DNA of 64,000 bases. It comes from Favolaschia claudopus (Eukaryota > Basidiomycota > Agaricomycetes > Agaricales > Mycenaceae). A model generated the notes under the pieces. The model was given only the letters and a program-made list of their open reading frames with translations, searched no databases and had not been told where the DNA came from. Shown here piece by piece: positions 54,408-64,000 of the stretch. Positions within the stretch are counted from its first letter, which is position 1; every line of letters begins with the position of its first letter. The position numbers and the translations under genes were made by a program. Location: contig JAWWNJ010000156.1 in assembly GCA_037176885.1 (NCBI GenBank), positions 488,164 through 552,163 on the forward strand, written 5' to 3'.

Positions 54408-54976
54408 GGCAAAAGGAATGGAAGGATTGAGCGAGAATAGATAGCAAAGAGCGACTGGCTGCGACAAAGAAAAAGACAAAGGAAAATGATCCCACCTGTC
54501 ATTTGCGCCGACCTCACGCCGCAAGCATCACTTTCACGTAATCTATTTCGTCACCTTTGCCTTTGCTTTTTCCAAGCTTTCTCCCATACAGTACTTTTGT
54601 ACTTGATCGTTAAACCTCCACGCTCGCCAGAGGTTGATGACTTGTTTTTATCCGTATCCTACCTGGAATTTCCGACCATATATCTACGGACATACATAAG
54701 TAGTTCCCCTGGCCCAACTATATATAGCTCACCATAGTAGCCCAAAGTATGTCATAGTAACCGGGTCAACTTCAAAGACACTCATAGACACGCATAGACC
54801 CTCAGAGCCTCTCATAGCACCATATAGTCACCCTTTTGTCTATACAGCACTATATTGCAATTTCGGATTTTCCTGATGCTCTCACATTTTTACAGCCAAG
54901 TTCGGTCTTGGACAGGTCTCTGGCGGCAGTGCTCCCAAATTGGGATACCATGGCAGGCTGGCGCTTAGACTACCTA
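54408..54976. other. Upstream region of the DUF6532-like gene
   Basis: No gene supported. Short repeated words catagac and ctcatag occur at 54770-54830. A TATA-like tatatatag at 54717-54725 is about 310 bp upstream of the gene and is not oriented convincingly. Confidence 0.3.
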
Positions 54977-55331
54977 CAGTTGCGGCAAGATCACTTTGCT
55001 TGCCTTTTAAGGAAATCCTGATCAATTTTGACCTTTGTGTTTAGAGGCACACTAGAGTCCATGCAGCACGTTTGATCTTTCGATTTGAGCTGTTATTGGG
55101 CCACTCATGGTGCCAACATCTGAACATATTCTGCCGCAACCCGGGCGGAAAAAAGTGACAGACAATACAAATGGTTCAAGTTACCGGATTCAAGTGGGAC
55201 GTCTACCGCAATATCACGTAAAATATCCTTCTGTATCCTCTGTTCCCCCAAAAATGTCCAATAATGTATGAAAAGGTTGGAATTGATGGGAATTTCCTTA
55301 AAAGGCAAGCAAAGTGATCTTGCCGCAACTG
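54977..55331. mobile_element. 355-bp TA-flanked MITE with 40-bp perfect TIRs
   Basis: The left end CAGTTGCGGCAAGATCACTT continues for about 40 bp and is perfectly inverted at 55292-55331. TA flanks both sides (54975-54976, 55332-55333). Non-coding; likely moved by a Tc1/mariner-type transposase. Confidence 0.9.
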
Positions 55332-55416
55332 TACATCTTGTGCGCCAGCCAGACCTGGTAAAAACAGGCAGTCTGACTGCCGCAGTCATCTACTGTATGT
55401 TGAATCTGTTAAAATA

Positions 55417-55775
55417 CGTGCGACATCACTCGGAACTATAATGCCATCACGCTGGATCAGCTCCCATCACTTGGGATCAGCTGCAATCACTCAAAGCCGC
55501 CGTGGATCACACGGAAAAGTGCCGCATCAGTCAAGGCATGCCAATCTTGATGCGCGCACAGCGATTGACAGCAGCCATCACAAGCACTCATCAACATGCG
55601 TGCGACATCACTCGGCACTACGTTGCGATCACTCAGGATCAGCTGCCATCACTCAGGATCACCCGGAAAAGCGCCGCATCACGCGGGGAGGCGCCGCATC
55701 AGTCAAGGCATGCCAATCTTGACGTGCGCACGTCAAAAGCACCGATTGACAGCAGCCATCACTTGCTCAGCACAG
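55417..55775. repeat. Two tandem units of about 182 bp rich in ATCAC
   Basis: Units start at 55417 and 55599 (CGTGCGACATCACTCGG). Both carry catcactyrggatcagct, ggaaaagygccgcatca, gtcaaggcatgccaatcttg and gattgacagcagccatcac. The second has an extra 'gccgcatcacgcggggaggc' segment. Confidence 0.8.
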
Positions 55776-56525
55776 CCGCATCAACATTGGGGGTCTCTCG
55801 GATAAAGGGGGGAGCAAGATCTGCTAAAACCCATACCTTTTGGCCTCCACAGACTTGGTTCCCACCAAATTTCATGCAAAAACCCATAATTCGTCATACC
55901 TCATAACCCATACGATTTTGGCCAAATCCCTATGAAAACGAGGGCAAAACCCATAATCTTGACAGCCAAAACCTACATTTGGACCTAATGACTGTCCATT
56001 TTGGCTATCTAGCGGAGGTAGGCATCAGATGCCTAACTAGGTTGGATTCCAGAAAACATGAATTTCAGACTATATCTCGCAGATATCTCGCCCAAATCGG
56101 GAAATTTGATTGCGGTCGGCATTTCCCGCGTACTTTCCCACCCTCTCCCAACCCATAATCTGTGAAAAGCCATACGCTGGAGTGTCCACGGAGGTTCGTG
56201 GGTTATAACAGCTTCGACTGTACTAATACGCAGCCTGATCAGGGCCATATCAGCATAAATCAGGTCGTCAGGCTGGGTCAGGACATTATAAGGTAAATTG
56301 ATTTTTTCCGACAGGATCTACAGTCCGATGCTACCGCTAAAAATAGAACAGCCCATTTCTGGAACTTTTGATGCAAGTGGAGTCCATCATTTTTCGGGGG
56401 GTGGCGTCAGATCCCGCTGTACTGATGTCGCAAAAATCGAAATTGGGTTATAACCCATTATAACTTTTATACCCTGGTTATAAGCAAGCTTCAGGATTGA
56501 GGCTATAAAGGGCTATAACCAGTTA
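55776..56525. other. Gene-free region with MITE ends and an outer inverted repeat
   Basis: A right end of the CAGTCGAAGCTGT family (gggttataacagcttcgactg) lies at about 56199-56220 followed by TA; its partner was not found. At 56424-56445 tgtcgcaaaaatcgaaatt is inverted at about 57228-57250, outside the foldback element, so an older element may surround it. ggggggtggcgtcag at 56397 resembles the Tc1-type terminus near 991. Confidence 0.45.
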
Positions 56526-57178
56526 CAGTGGTGGCAAATAGAAATTGCCGTGGCTTTTCGGTGAAAATCTGGCTGTATACTTCACCGAATGACCTCAAAT
56601 AAAATGTAGAGATGGGTATGTGATACTTCTGTACCTCTTAGAACACTCAGCAATATATTATGCCCTGAGAATGCATCAATCATAGGATGATTTCCGATTT
56701 TTGCCATATTCGGAAAAACACAATGAGGGTTCAGCGAAAAGGTGTCATAATAGGATGAAAGTACTTGAAAAACAGTCCTAGTTTCCACTTTGGTTGAATG
56801 GAATTGACCCTCATTTGGGCTCACAGCAGCCGCTCAAAGTTGGCTATTTTCACACAAAATAGCTGAAAATGCAGAGAAAATAGCTAAAAGGACCAACTTC
56901 AAGCAGCCGTTGCGAGCTCAAATGAGGTTCAATTCAATCAAAGTGATAACTAGCATTGTTTTTCAAGTACTTAGGATACATTGAGCTTTTCCAGATATGG
57001 CAATAATCAGAAACTGTCCTGTTATTGATGCATTGTCAGGGCATAATATATAGCTGAGTGTTCTAAGTGGTACAGTAGTATCATATATTTATCTCTACAT
57101 TTTATTTCAGGTCATTTGGTGAAGTATACAGCAAGATTTTGGCCGAAAAGCCACGGCAATTTCTATTTGCCACCACTG
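56526..57178. mobile_element. 653-bp TA-flanked foldback element
   Basis: Begins CAGTGGTGGCAAATAGAAAT and ends with the inverse; the two arms of about 320 bp are inverted repeats of one another with some mismatches, meeting near 56855. TA lies on both sides. No ORF of note. It is the best-preserved member of the family with decayed copies at 3952-4308 and 6276-7350. Confidence 0.85.
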
Positions 57179-57629
57179 TATAACCGGGCTATACATAAAG
57201 CTAAGATAGAGTTATAAGTGGTTATAATGAAATTCCGATTTTTGCGACAGACGGTGGACCTAGAACAAAAGACCCAACTGTTTCCTCGCTCCAACAGGAA
57301 TCTCAGCCTTTGGGACTCGAGGGTTATTGGAGACGATTGAGAGAGCCAATATAACTGACTATGCGGATGCTCGAGGTTGATGAGTTGCTTTTACTCAGTG
57401 AACACGTGTTTTCTCGAAATTTTCTTGGATTCCATTGGAAATCCACTTGTGATAAACCGTATAATTGTATACAACCACTCTAATCTACTTGTCTATATAC
57501 TGTATAGTTGTATCTTCGTAAGAATACACCTCACTTCAATATCTAAATCGTCCTATCATAATTTAAATCGAGAATCCACACAAGCTCCCCCACCATGTAT
57601 GCCGGGAACCGGCATACATAACCTATGTA
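57179..57629. other. Intergenic, outer repeat arm and AT-rich DNA
   Basis: Includes the outer inverted arm at about 57228-57250 (see the region before 56526). The ORF 57377-57646 shows no protein-like features. Confidence 0.4.
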
Positions 57630-57794
57630 CAGTCAAAGCTGTATAACCCATAGCTCTCATAACCGACAATCGCCCATAATCCATACTTTTTTGGAGGATT
57701 TTGACCGACCTTTGAGTGGGATAACCCATAAATCTGCCATAACCCATAGGTTTTGGGCTGCACCGACGCCTATGGGTTATGACAGCTTCGACTG
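57630..57794. mobile_element. 165-bp TA-flanked MITE
   Basis: Ends CAGTCAAAGCTGTATAACCC and, inverted, CAGTCGAAGCTGTCATAACC, with TA on both sides (57628-57629, 57795-57796). Words taacccata recur inside. Single ends of the same family are at 46515-46539 and about 56199-56220. Confidence 0.85.
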
Positions 57795-57978
57795 TATTGA
57801 CAGAACAGCTTCAACCCGAGCCTTCAATCTTCGCATAGTGTAGGCATAACAACCCCCGTCTTGAATACGAAAGCTATTCGAATATTCGACTTGGCACCAG
57901 ATCAGTGCCTACTTAATTCTCAGGCCCAACAAAGAAGGATAGTTTACGACTCTACATATATAATAGCTGAAGCACAAG

Positions 57979-59435
57979 TCACCAGGACCATCCCTCCCAT
58001 ACAACGGGTATACCATTATGAAGCTGGTTTATATCAAGACCATCGATTCGCATTTGTTCGAAACGTTCCTGAATGGGAACCGAAAAGATGTCGTTGGGCA
58101 AAATAAGGACAGAAAGGGGTGATCCTCTCTCTTTTGCAAGTTCCCAACTGCACTCCACCGTATCACAAATCATTTTGCGGTCAACTTCACATAGACCGTG
58201 CTTAACGCTGGATAGCTCAAGACCGAATGAGATATACCTTGTGAAGACCACGGGTGGTGCCAGGGCTGTAATAAATGCTTGAACAGGCTTCCCGCAGCAG
58301 GCAAGATCGATCCGTAGGCATAGAAGGGTTGCGACACTCGGATGATGTAGCAGAGAGTTCAATACACTAGGCTCAATATCACAGTGTCTCAGCACCAATC
58401 TCTGCAGCGCACAGAGCGAGCGATCCAGTATGGTGGAAATATCTCGAATACATCCAGAAAGCGTAAGATTCTCCAGGCAAGGGACGACTAGACAACCACA
58501 ATCTGGGTCGCCGTGTAGAGATAACCGTTTGAGATACGGGAGGGTCACTGAAGGAGCTAGATGAGGGAGAGACGGTCGCAGAGACCCGTCGAACACGAGT
58601 GCAGCATCAATGAGGGTATTTGCGTGAAGCTGGAGAAGAGACAAGATAGCCCCGGGTGAAGCATGTAGCTCTATATGAGTCAGCTGATAGGCAGGGATAC
58701 CCAGTGTAAATCCGAAGTCCTCCTGGCGAGGCGCGTTTGCATCTAATTGGAGTAGACGGGGAGCTGCAGCAAATATATGCGCGAAGCATGGCGGCCAGCA
58801 TGCATCTGGGCTTGCTGGTTCAAGCCGGAGGTATTGTAACTGAGCCAATCGACCGCTTAGCTCTGACAGCACTGATAAGATCTGGGGACGAACGGCCCCC
58901 CAGCTCAGCGTGAGACGTCCCCATCGATTACTTTCAACCATCGACGAGCACAGAGCCTGACGAAGGAGGGATCCCTGCTCGTCATCTCCAATGTCGACAA
59001 CAATATCCAAAGTGAGGGGAAGTGAGAGCTGAAGCTGAGCATTCAGCGCTGATGTGGTGAAATAGTCCGCAGTAGCGGAAGAATGTACATCTTTGAAATC
59101 CGGCCGCGGCGCGTATGTATTGCTCTCAAGGTCGTAGACATAGGCGCCTATATCTTCCCAAATGCTGATATTAACCGTGGACCACAGTAGTGGTAACTTT
59201 GAGCAACATCCCTCCATGTCTGACAGACATGGGTGAGACACCAAGGGGCGATAGAGACCCTCCACTTGTTCACCCTCCTGCTGTATGGCTCCAAAAGTGT
59301 CCATCGAAATATCTCGCACAGCGTCTCGGAAGGAAGACGGGTGACTGAAGCGATTGGCGAAATCACGAAGGCTGTAGGGAGGGTCATGCTACCAAACACG
59401 TCGTCGCCGTCGCTTTCGTCAGCAGCGATGTCCAT
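57979..59435 (-). pseudogene. F-box protein with LRR-like body, one frameshift
   Basis: The start at 59435 gives MDIAADESDGDD; the F-box follows: VTRLPSETLCEIFRWTLLEP and LTHVCQTWRDVAQS. At about 59195 one base is missing, after which the other frame continues LPLLWSTVNISIWEDIGAYV. The long C-terminal part has leucine-rich repeats such as LAQLQYLRLEPASPDACWPP, LPYLKRLSLHGDPDC, CLENLTLSGC, LCALQRLVLRHCDIEPSVL. The protein ends PVVWEGWSW at 57979. This is the usual architecture of mushroom F-box/LRR proteins: the F-box binds SKP1 in an SCF ubiquitin ligase and the repeats bind the target. The body is otherwise open for over 400 codons without introns, so a sequencing error is as likely as true decay. 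Confidence 0.8.
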
Positions 59436-59798
59436 TGGGTCGATTGACGATATCAGTTAGGTGCCGTGTGGGACGTTGAGTAATGCATGAGGTTGGTATG
59501 AGAGTAAATGTTGGGTACTTATGTAAATGGAAGGTCTGGGCGTAATAAGAGTTACTCCGGGAGCAAGTTTGGGCTTGGGGTTGGGCTTCGGAGATAAGTT
59601 TGATCTGTTACGAACAGCTGTTTGACAGCGGCAAAAAGCGTGGCAACATGTCTGCTTGTTGTTGGCACAACATGGCTGCTCGTCGGCGCCAACGACGAGC
59701 TCACCAATTGAAGCCATCAGTACGATGTACACCGTCCCTCTTTGATAAAACGGGCCATCTCGCAAAGATTGAATATTTCTGTAAATATCTCGCTCCTA
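59436..59798. other. Upstream region of the F-box/LRR gene
   Basis: No gene supported. A minus-strand frame at 59457-59765 is low-complexity (SPKPNPKPKLAPG) and not convincing. The neighbouring TA element begins at 59799. Confidence 0.4.
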
Positions 59799-60324
59799 TG
59801 GTGGGGGACGTGACTTTGTGACAAACTTTTATGGACAATGTTGTGACGCTAATAACTTGTGTGACAGTCACCCAAATGTCTTGATCTTGCAGAAATGGCA
59901 TCCTTTTGAGGAGTAGAACAGATTGGATGGACCAGTTTTACCCTCCGTTGACTTTCGTGACTTTGGCCACGAATTTGGCCATCCTAAAGCGGAATTTGAT
60001 CCGAAACGCCTCTGCCGGGGCGAATCTGATGCCCCATCAATGGTCAATCTGCCTCCAGATATAGGTAATTCATGAATTCGGTCAGAAGAGAGTTATGGGG
60101 GCGAATTGGAATGTTGAAAATCTTCTCAAGTCCCGCCTCAATGGTATTTTCACCCCCTTAAAATGTTGTTTTTCCCGCGAAAATCTGGCCATCTCCCATC
60201 AAAAAGTTCCCACAGTCCAAGATTTCGGAAAACGGCCACTCTTGGGTATTTCAAGTCGATTGGGCCGAGTTTCAGGTCAAAATTCCAAAAATTGCGGCGT
60301 GACATGAAGTCACGTCCCCCACCA
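59799..60324. mobile_element. TA-flanked element TGGTGGGGGACG, copy 2 (526 bp)
   Basis: TIRs TGGTGGGGGACGTGACTT and its inverse (18 bp perfect), TA on both sides. Almost identical to copy 1 at 52333-52798 but complete. Both hold gatccgaaacgcctctgccg. No coding capacity. Confidence 0.9.
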
Positions 60325-60599
60325 TAGGTGCACTTCTGATGCAGGCGCAATGAGGGCGGGAATGAGGGGCGGGACGGCGGGGATCCTATACTTGAAAAGA
60401 GGGCCAGGCCATCAGTCGCGTGGCTTTTGACAGAAAATCACGGGGTCAATGTCGAGATGTTGAGATCGTACTAGACGTCGCGAGCGGAGCGAGCGCAGCG
60501 GGGTTTGGGGCGGCCAGCCCCAACAAGCTGTGTGACCGAACGGAGGAAGGCCGGCGAGCGCAGCGAGTCGGCCGTGCCGTGAAGGCTCCTGTTCTGACT
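60325..60599. other. Short intergenic stretch, GC-rich at 60470-60580
   Basis: Words gagcgagcgcagcg recur; no gene seen. Confidence 0.3.
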
Positions 60600-60796
60600 T
60601 AGTCTCGTGACCAGACTCTTATGCCATCCCAAAGGGAACCCTGTCATAAGAGTCTGGAACAATCAGCGGCCACATAACCGTACCATGGCCTTATCAAAAT
60701 TGATGGTGTTTTCCCACAGTATGTGGACTTTACTTCCCCTTGTTTTGCTCGCTTGGGTTCCCTTTGGGATGGCATAAGAGTCTGGTCACGAGACTA
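60600..60796. mobile_element. 197-bp MITE with 42-bp perfect TIRs and 9-bp target duplication
   Basis: The left end TAGTCTCGTGACCAGACTCT and the inverse right end match for 42 bp without mismatch. GTTCTGACT flanks both sides (60591-60599 and 60797-60805). A 9-bp duplication fits Mutator-like (MULE) elements. A related end is at about 43499-43517. Confidence 0.9.
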
Positions 60797-62409
60797 GTTC
60801 TGACTCGGCACCCCTGGATAATAATTTGGTGACCGGCAACTGGCAGGGATCAAATGTTGATTTGTTCTTGTTGTGTCCTCCTGCCAAATCGTTTGATGGC
60901 ATGGTAAATCACCTACATACTTACTTTCCAGTGTTTTATACATCTACAGCTGTTTTTTGGTAATTGTCCGGTTTTTGATCGAGTGGGGCGTTTCGTTTGC
61001 TGTTTACACCTGCTTGCATGTGAGTCGCAGAATGGGCTCCACAATGCACTCATTTGGCCTATTTTTGGAAATTTACTCCACCCATCGACCATTTGCGAAC
61101 TGGGTCCATTTTCATTTTGACTGTGGGTCAAATTTTTTGATCCGGATTTACCTATTTTGGAAGATGATTTTATTACCATACAATCAAAAGCGTTTCTTGT
61201 GGGTCTGAGCGTTCTATCAGAAAGAGGAGTATCCCTATAGTGAGTGTGAATTTTATTTTGACCAATTCCGTGAACTGTGTGGCCGGAAAGTTGCGACAAA
61301 CTCACGGCAAGTATTTTTTGCCGCCACTGTAACTTGATTTCTTCGGCCCGTCCACAGACATGGGACATTCCAGGCCAAATTCCATGGAAAATATTGATTT
61401 TATTTTTTTCTGACCTCAAAAAAGTGGAACACCGTGGGAAAAACTGACTTTTCGACGCCAAACGCATTCTTTTGGTGGGTCTCCTTCCTCAGAGAATCAG
61501 AAATAAATCTAAAAAAATATATATATTTGGGTGAAAAGGCGGTGTTGGGGAAGTGATGGTGGGCACTGTACGATAAAACTCGAAGTCCTCCAAGGACACT
61601 CCTTAAAGTTAAACCTCAGCAAATGCTCTGCAAGCGGCACGGCAGGTCCAGCTCACTCTTTAAGCCTGGAATGTCTTCATTGGGGGAGCTTGCTCCTTGC
61701 CTGAGGTTGGCCTGAGGTTCCCAAAATACGGATGGCTGTGCAAAGTGCTTGAGAGTTCTCTATTTGATCTCCCACGGGCCCCGGAAAATCGGTCATTCCG
61801 AGGCTTTTCTGGGTGCCGAAAACGCGTTTTCCCGGCCGAGGGATTTCCCCCTGGAGAAGGGAAAACATTGACCCCAAACGGGTTGACCAAATTCCACTCT
61901 CAAACGACTTCATCAGAAATCTTCATCGTCCCTTTTCAGGCGACCAACGTTGGCAACCCTTATCTCGCGGAGGAGCTTCAGGACTTGAAAATTAACTCTA
62001 CCTAGGCTGTCCAGTGGGACTAGTTTTCTATTTTCCCACCCACCTTTTGATATGGTAAATTCTGCGCGCCAGGAGACCCCAGGAAGCTTAACCGCTGATG
62101 AGTCAATGCTGTTGCACAGATTATTGGCTATTGCGGGGCGCTTCCTCTATATCATACAGTAACGTATGGTATGATGATGCTACAGCTTATATCCTGAGTA
62201 TAAAGGGAGTGGTACAGCACTTACGAGCACCCAGAATCCTGCTCCGACCCAGATGGCGCGATTCCAGTCTCAAAAATGCCACACCTCGGACTCTCAGCAC
62301 AAGTCAGTCGCCTGTTTCCCTGGTCCCTGGCAGTCCCTGGCCTCGCCTCCTTCAATCCGCCTGCTCTTCTTCTGCTCAATACTGTAACGGTTGACTGAAC
62401 ACGCTGCAC
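60797..62409. repeat. Gene-free region with an inverted R1 copy (about 61783-61870)
   Basis: R1 is inverted here (aaaatcggtcattccgaggc to ccggccgagggatttcccc). A TA-type right end (tttttgccgccactgta) lies at 61308-61331, with a doubtful left end near 60946. No supported gene; the ORF at 62098-62394 is not protein-like. Confidence 0.5.
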
Positions 62410-63054
62410 AGATGTGATGATGTCCGCGAAACTTATGAGGACACAAGCAGTCTTCAGGGGGAGGCTGAAGATATTGAGCTCAACATCGACTTTCTTCTGC
62501 GCCCAGCTAGCCCATGGGCCGCGCGACAGCCCTCGTCAAAGAGCTTGAGGCATGGTAGTGTGATCTCTGGTCGCCCAGCATTTATGGTATCGGTTAACTA
62601 CCCTGATTTATTCCTGGCCAACCTGCTCGCACAGTCATCCAGACACTCTGGCTGCCCTTTTCCCTCTGACCGGTCGAAAACCACCACTGCGAAATCAACT
62701 GCTCATGTTATGGGAAGCTGCCAGCACCCAACACATATTGACAAGTACGGCGTGTCAGGTCGCAGTGCGTGAGTGTATACTATCTCCACCGCATTCTCCA
62801 CCACCCCTTTGACCCTTTTCTCCAGAAGCGCAAGCCGAATTTCCATCGAGAACCTAGTGGAGCCGCCCGAGTTCGGACCCCAGGTTCTCTTGAAACAGGA
62901 TACAGAAGAAAAGTGTTCTAAAGCAGCAGTAATTCATGACGCCGGCGCTTGGAGCCAGAAGTTCAATCCTTATCTTGTTCAAATCGATCTCCAAGAGGAT
63001 TGCTACAGGTCTGATCCACCGTCAAGTTTCTTGCGATTCCTCGTCGAACGGTAG
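62410..63054 (+). CDS. Two-exon protein of unknown function, 5' exon(s) uncertain
   Basis: The frame is open from at least 62410 (RCDDVRETYEDTSSLQGEAE, DIELNIDFLLRPASPWAARQ) to 62768; intron 62769-62825 (GTGAGT to CTCCAG) joins it in frame to the second exon, which encodes ASRISIENLVEPPEFGPQVL, EKCSKAAVIHDAGAWSQKFN and SSFLRFLVER before the stop at 63052. A Met at 62545 is available but the upstream residues look coding, so an earlier exon is likely. No domain recognised; the context of transposons suggests either a small host gene or a remnant. Confidence 0.5.
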
Positions 63055-63419
63055 CTCGAGTCGCTCCTTGGTCACTCGCAACAGCTTCTATTCCCCTACA
63101 TCGGGCACGTTCTAACTTCTCCCAGGTTAATGTGGCTTCAATATTACGCGTCCTTATCCTTCAACATTGCCCTGTAACTGTTCATACTCAACGCAATCGC
63201 ATTCAGCCTGAATCAAACCATGCCACTGCCTGCCCTTTTTTTCCGTCAATTTTTTTCAACATTGATCGTCTGAAAATACTGGTACGCTTATGTAATCAAT
63301 CAACTCACTAATGAATGAATTCTGCTAAGTATCCCGTCCCAATTGATTGAATTCAATGCACTACCGCCGCCTCAACATGGTTCCAAAGTTACACAATTGC
63401 CGGAGCGAAGCGGAGGCAT
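63055..63419. other. Intergenic before the copia fragment
   Basis: No gene or LTR boundary seen. The 5' part of the copia element has been lost near 63420. Confidence 0.35.
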
Positions 63420-64000
63420 ATCTTGTACTCAGAAAGAAGGTGTTGACTACAAAGAAGTTTTTGCGCCCACTGCCAATCTTGAGTCTGTTCGCATCAGTTG
63501 TGCTCTTGCTGCCAAATATGACTTAGAACTGGATCAGCTGGATGTTTCACAAGCCTACCTCAATGGTAAACTGGAGGAAGAAATCTACATGATGCCTCCA
63601 GATGGTGTTGAAATTCCAGAAGGTCACTGCTGGCGACTCAAGAGTTCATTGTATGGTCTTAAACAAGCTGGGAGAACTTGGAACAGGACTTTTGACACAG
63701 AGATTCTAAAACTCGGATTTCATCGCTTGAATTCAGAGACCTGCCTTTATGTTTATAAATAAGGCAAACAGACTTGTTTTGTTGTGGTCTATGTTGATGA
63801 TCTTCTTGTTGCTGCAACTTCTAAAGAATTCTCTTCCAAAGTCAAAAGAATGCTTTCATCTACTTTTAAGATGGGAGACCTAGGTCCAGCCAAATACCTC
63901 CTTGGGATCGAGATCATTCGAAACCGTAAGGAGCGCACCATTGCACTGAACCAGCGTCATATATTGACAAAGTCCTTTCTCGTTATGGCATGACAGACTG
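63420..64000 (+). pseudogene. Ty1/copia reverse transcriptase, truncated by window edge
   Basis: QKEGVDYKEVFAPTANLESV, LAAKYDLELDQLDVSQAYLN, LKSSLYGLKQAGRTWNRTF, VVVYVDDLLVAATSKEF and LGPAKYLLGIEIIR are the copia reverse transcriptase (RVT_2); the catalytic YVDD is present. TAA at 63760-63762 interrupts the frame just before the YVDD region, and a one-base shift near 63960 separates QRHIL from the expected YIDKVLSRYGMTD. Upstream of 63420 the gag, integrase and N-terminal reverse transcriptase are missing. RNase H would lie beyond the window. Confidence 0.9.

Noticed and set aside
57979..59319. Reading the F-box/LRR gene from an ATG at 59319
   Set aside because: That start lies upstream of the frame change in a non-coding frame; the F-box itself is encoded in the frame that starts at 59435.
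60946..61329. Candidate TA element between cagctgttttttgg and ttttttgccgccactg
   Set aside because: The right end is typical but the left end matches poorly, so boundaries are not supported.
60913..61467. 184-codon minus-strand ORF
   Set aside because: No motif, and it crosses a TA-type terminus at about 61308-61331; composition is not protein-like.

Overview
This is a eukaryotic window, almost certainly from a filamentous basidiomycete (Agaricomycetes). Genes carry many 45-65 nt GT-AG introns, there are F-box proteins of the kind expanded in mushrooms, and the transposon content is typical of that group: Plavaka (CACTA-like) transposases with DUF6532-type companions, fungal RNase H/LINE fragments, Ty1/copia fragments and a Tc1/mariner transposase. 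I cannot name the species. The window is dominated by mobile elements, many nested in one another, with few plausible host genes. No rRNA, CRISPR or bacterial feature is present.

Layout. 0-7.4 kb: 3' end of a Tc1/mariner transposase gene, a 1.2 kb element with 40-bp terminal inverted repeats (TIRs), a broken RNase H fragment, an F-box-like gene on the minus strand, and a foldback element split by a second element that starts CACTG. 7.4-10.6 kb: a decayed Plavaka transposase (minus) beside a transposon-associated gene (plus) and a small NLS-bearing gene (minus). 10.6-15.7 kb: mostly gene-free, with small elements and a tandem duplication. 15.7-21 kb: a copia fragment split by nested elements, then a long transposon-associated ORF on the minus strand split by a miniature LTR element. 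21-25.2 kb: GGCGGC-rich repeats, then a gene with a GCM/FLYWCH-like zinc-binding segment. 25.76-30.36 kb: a complete 4.6 kb LTR element whose two 928-bp LTRs look identical but which lacks gag and pol. 31.7-33.1 kb: a seven-exon gene I do not recognise. 34.9-38.7 kb: a second Plavaka transposase (plus) divergent from a DUF6532-like gene (minus). 38.7-52.8 kb: several non-autonomous DNA elements defined by TIRs and target-site duplications, and a second LINE fragment. 53.1-54.4 kb: a free-standing DUF6532-like gene truncated at its C-terminus. 54.9-57.8 kb: three TA-flanked small elements. 58-59.4 kb: an F-box gene with an LRR-like body and one frameshift. 59.8-64 kb: two more small elements, a two-exon gene of unknown function and a copia reverse transcriptase running off the end.

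The genes do not form one pathway; most belong to transposons. The most informative objects are the recent LTR element without coding capacity, which carries a possible self-priming site and a row of hairpins; the miniature LTR insertion whose removal restores the host reading frame; and TIR elements whose boundaries are fixed by target-site duplications or by comparison with empty sites in this same window. Coordinates of exons come from reading splice signals by eye.
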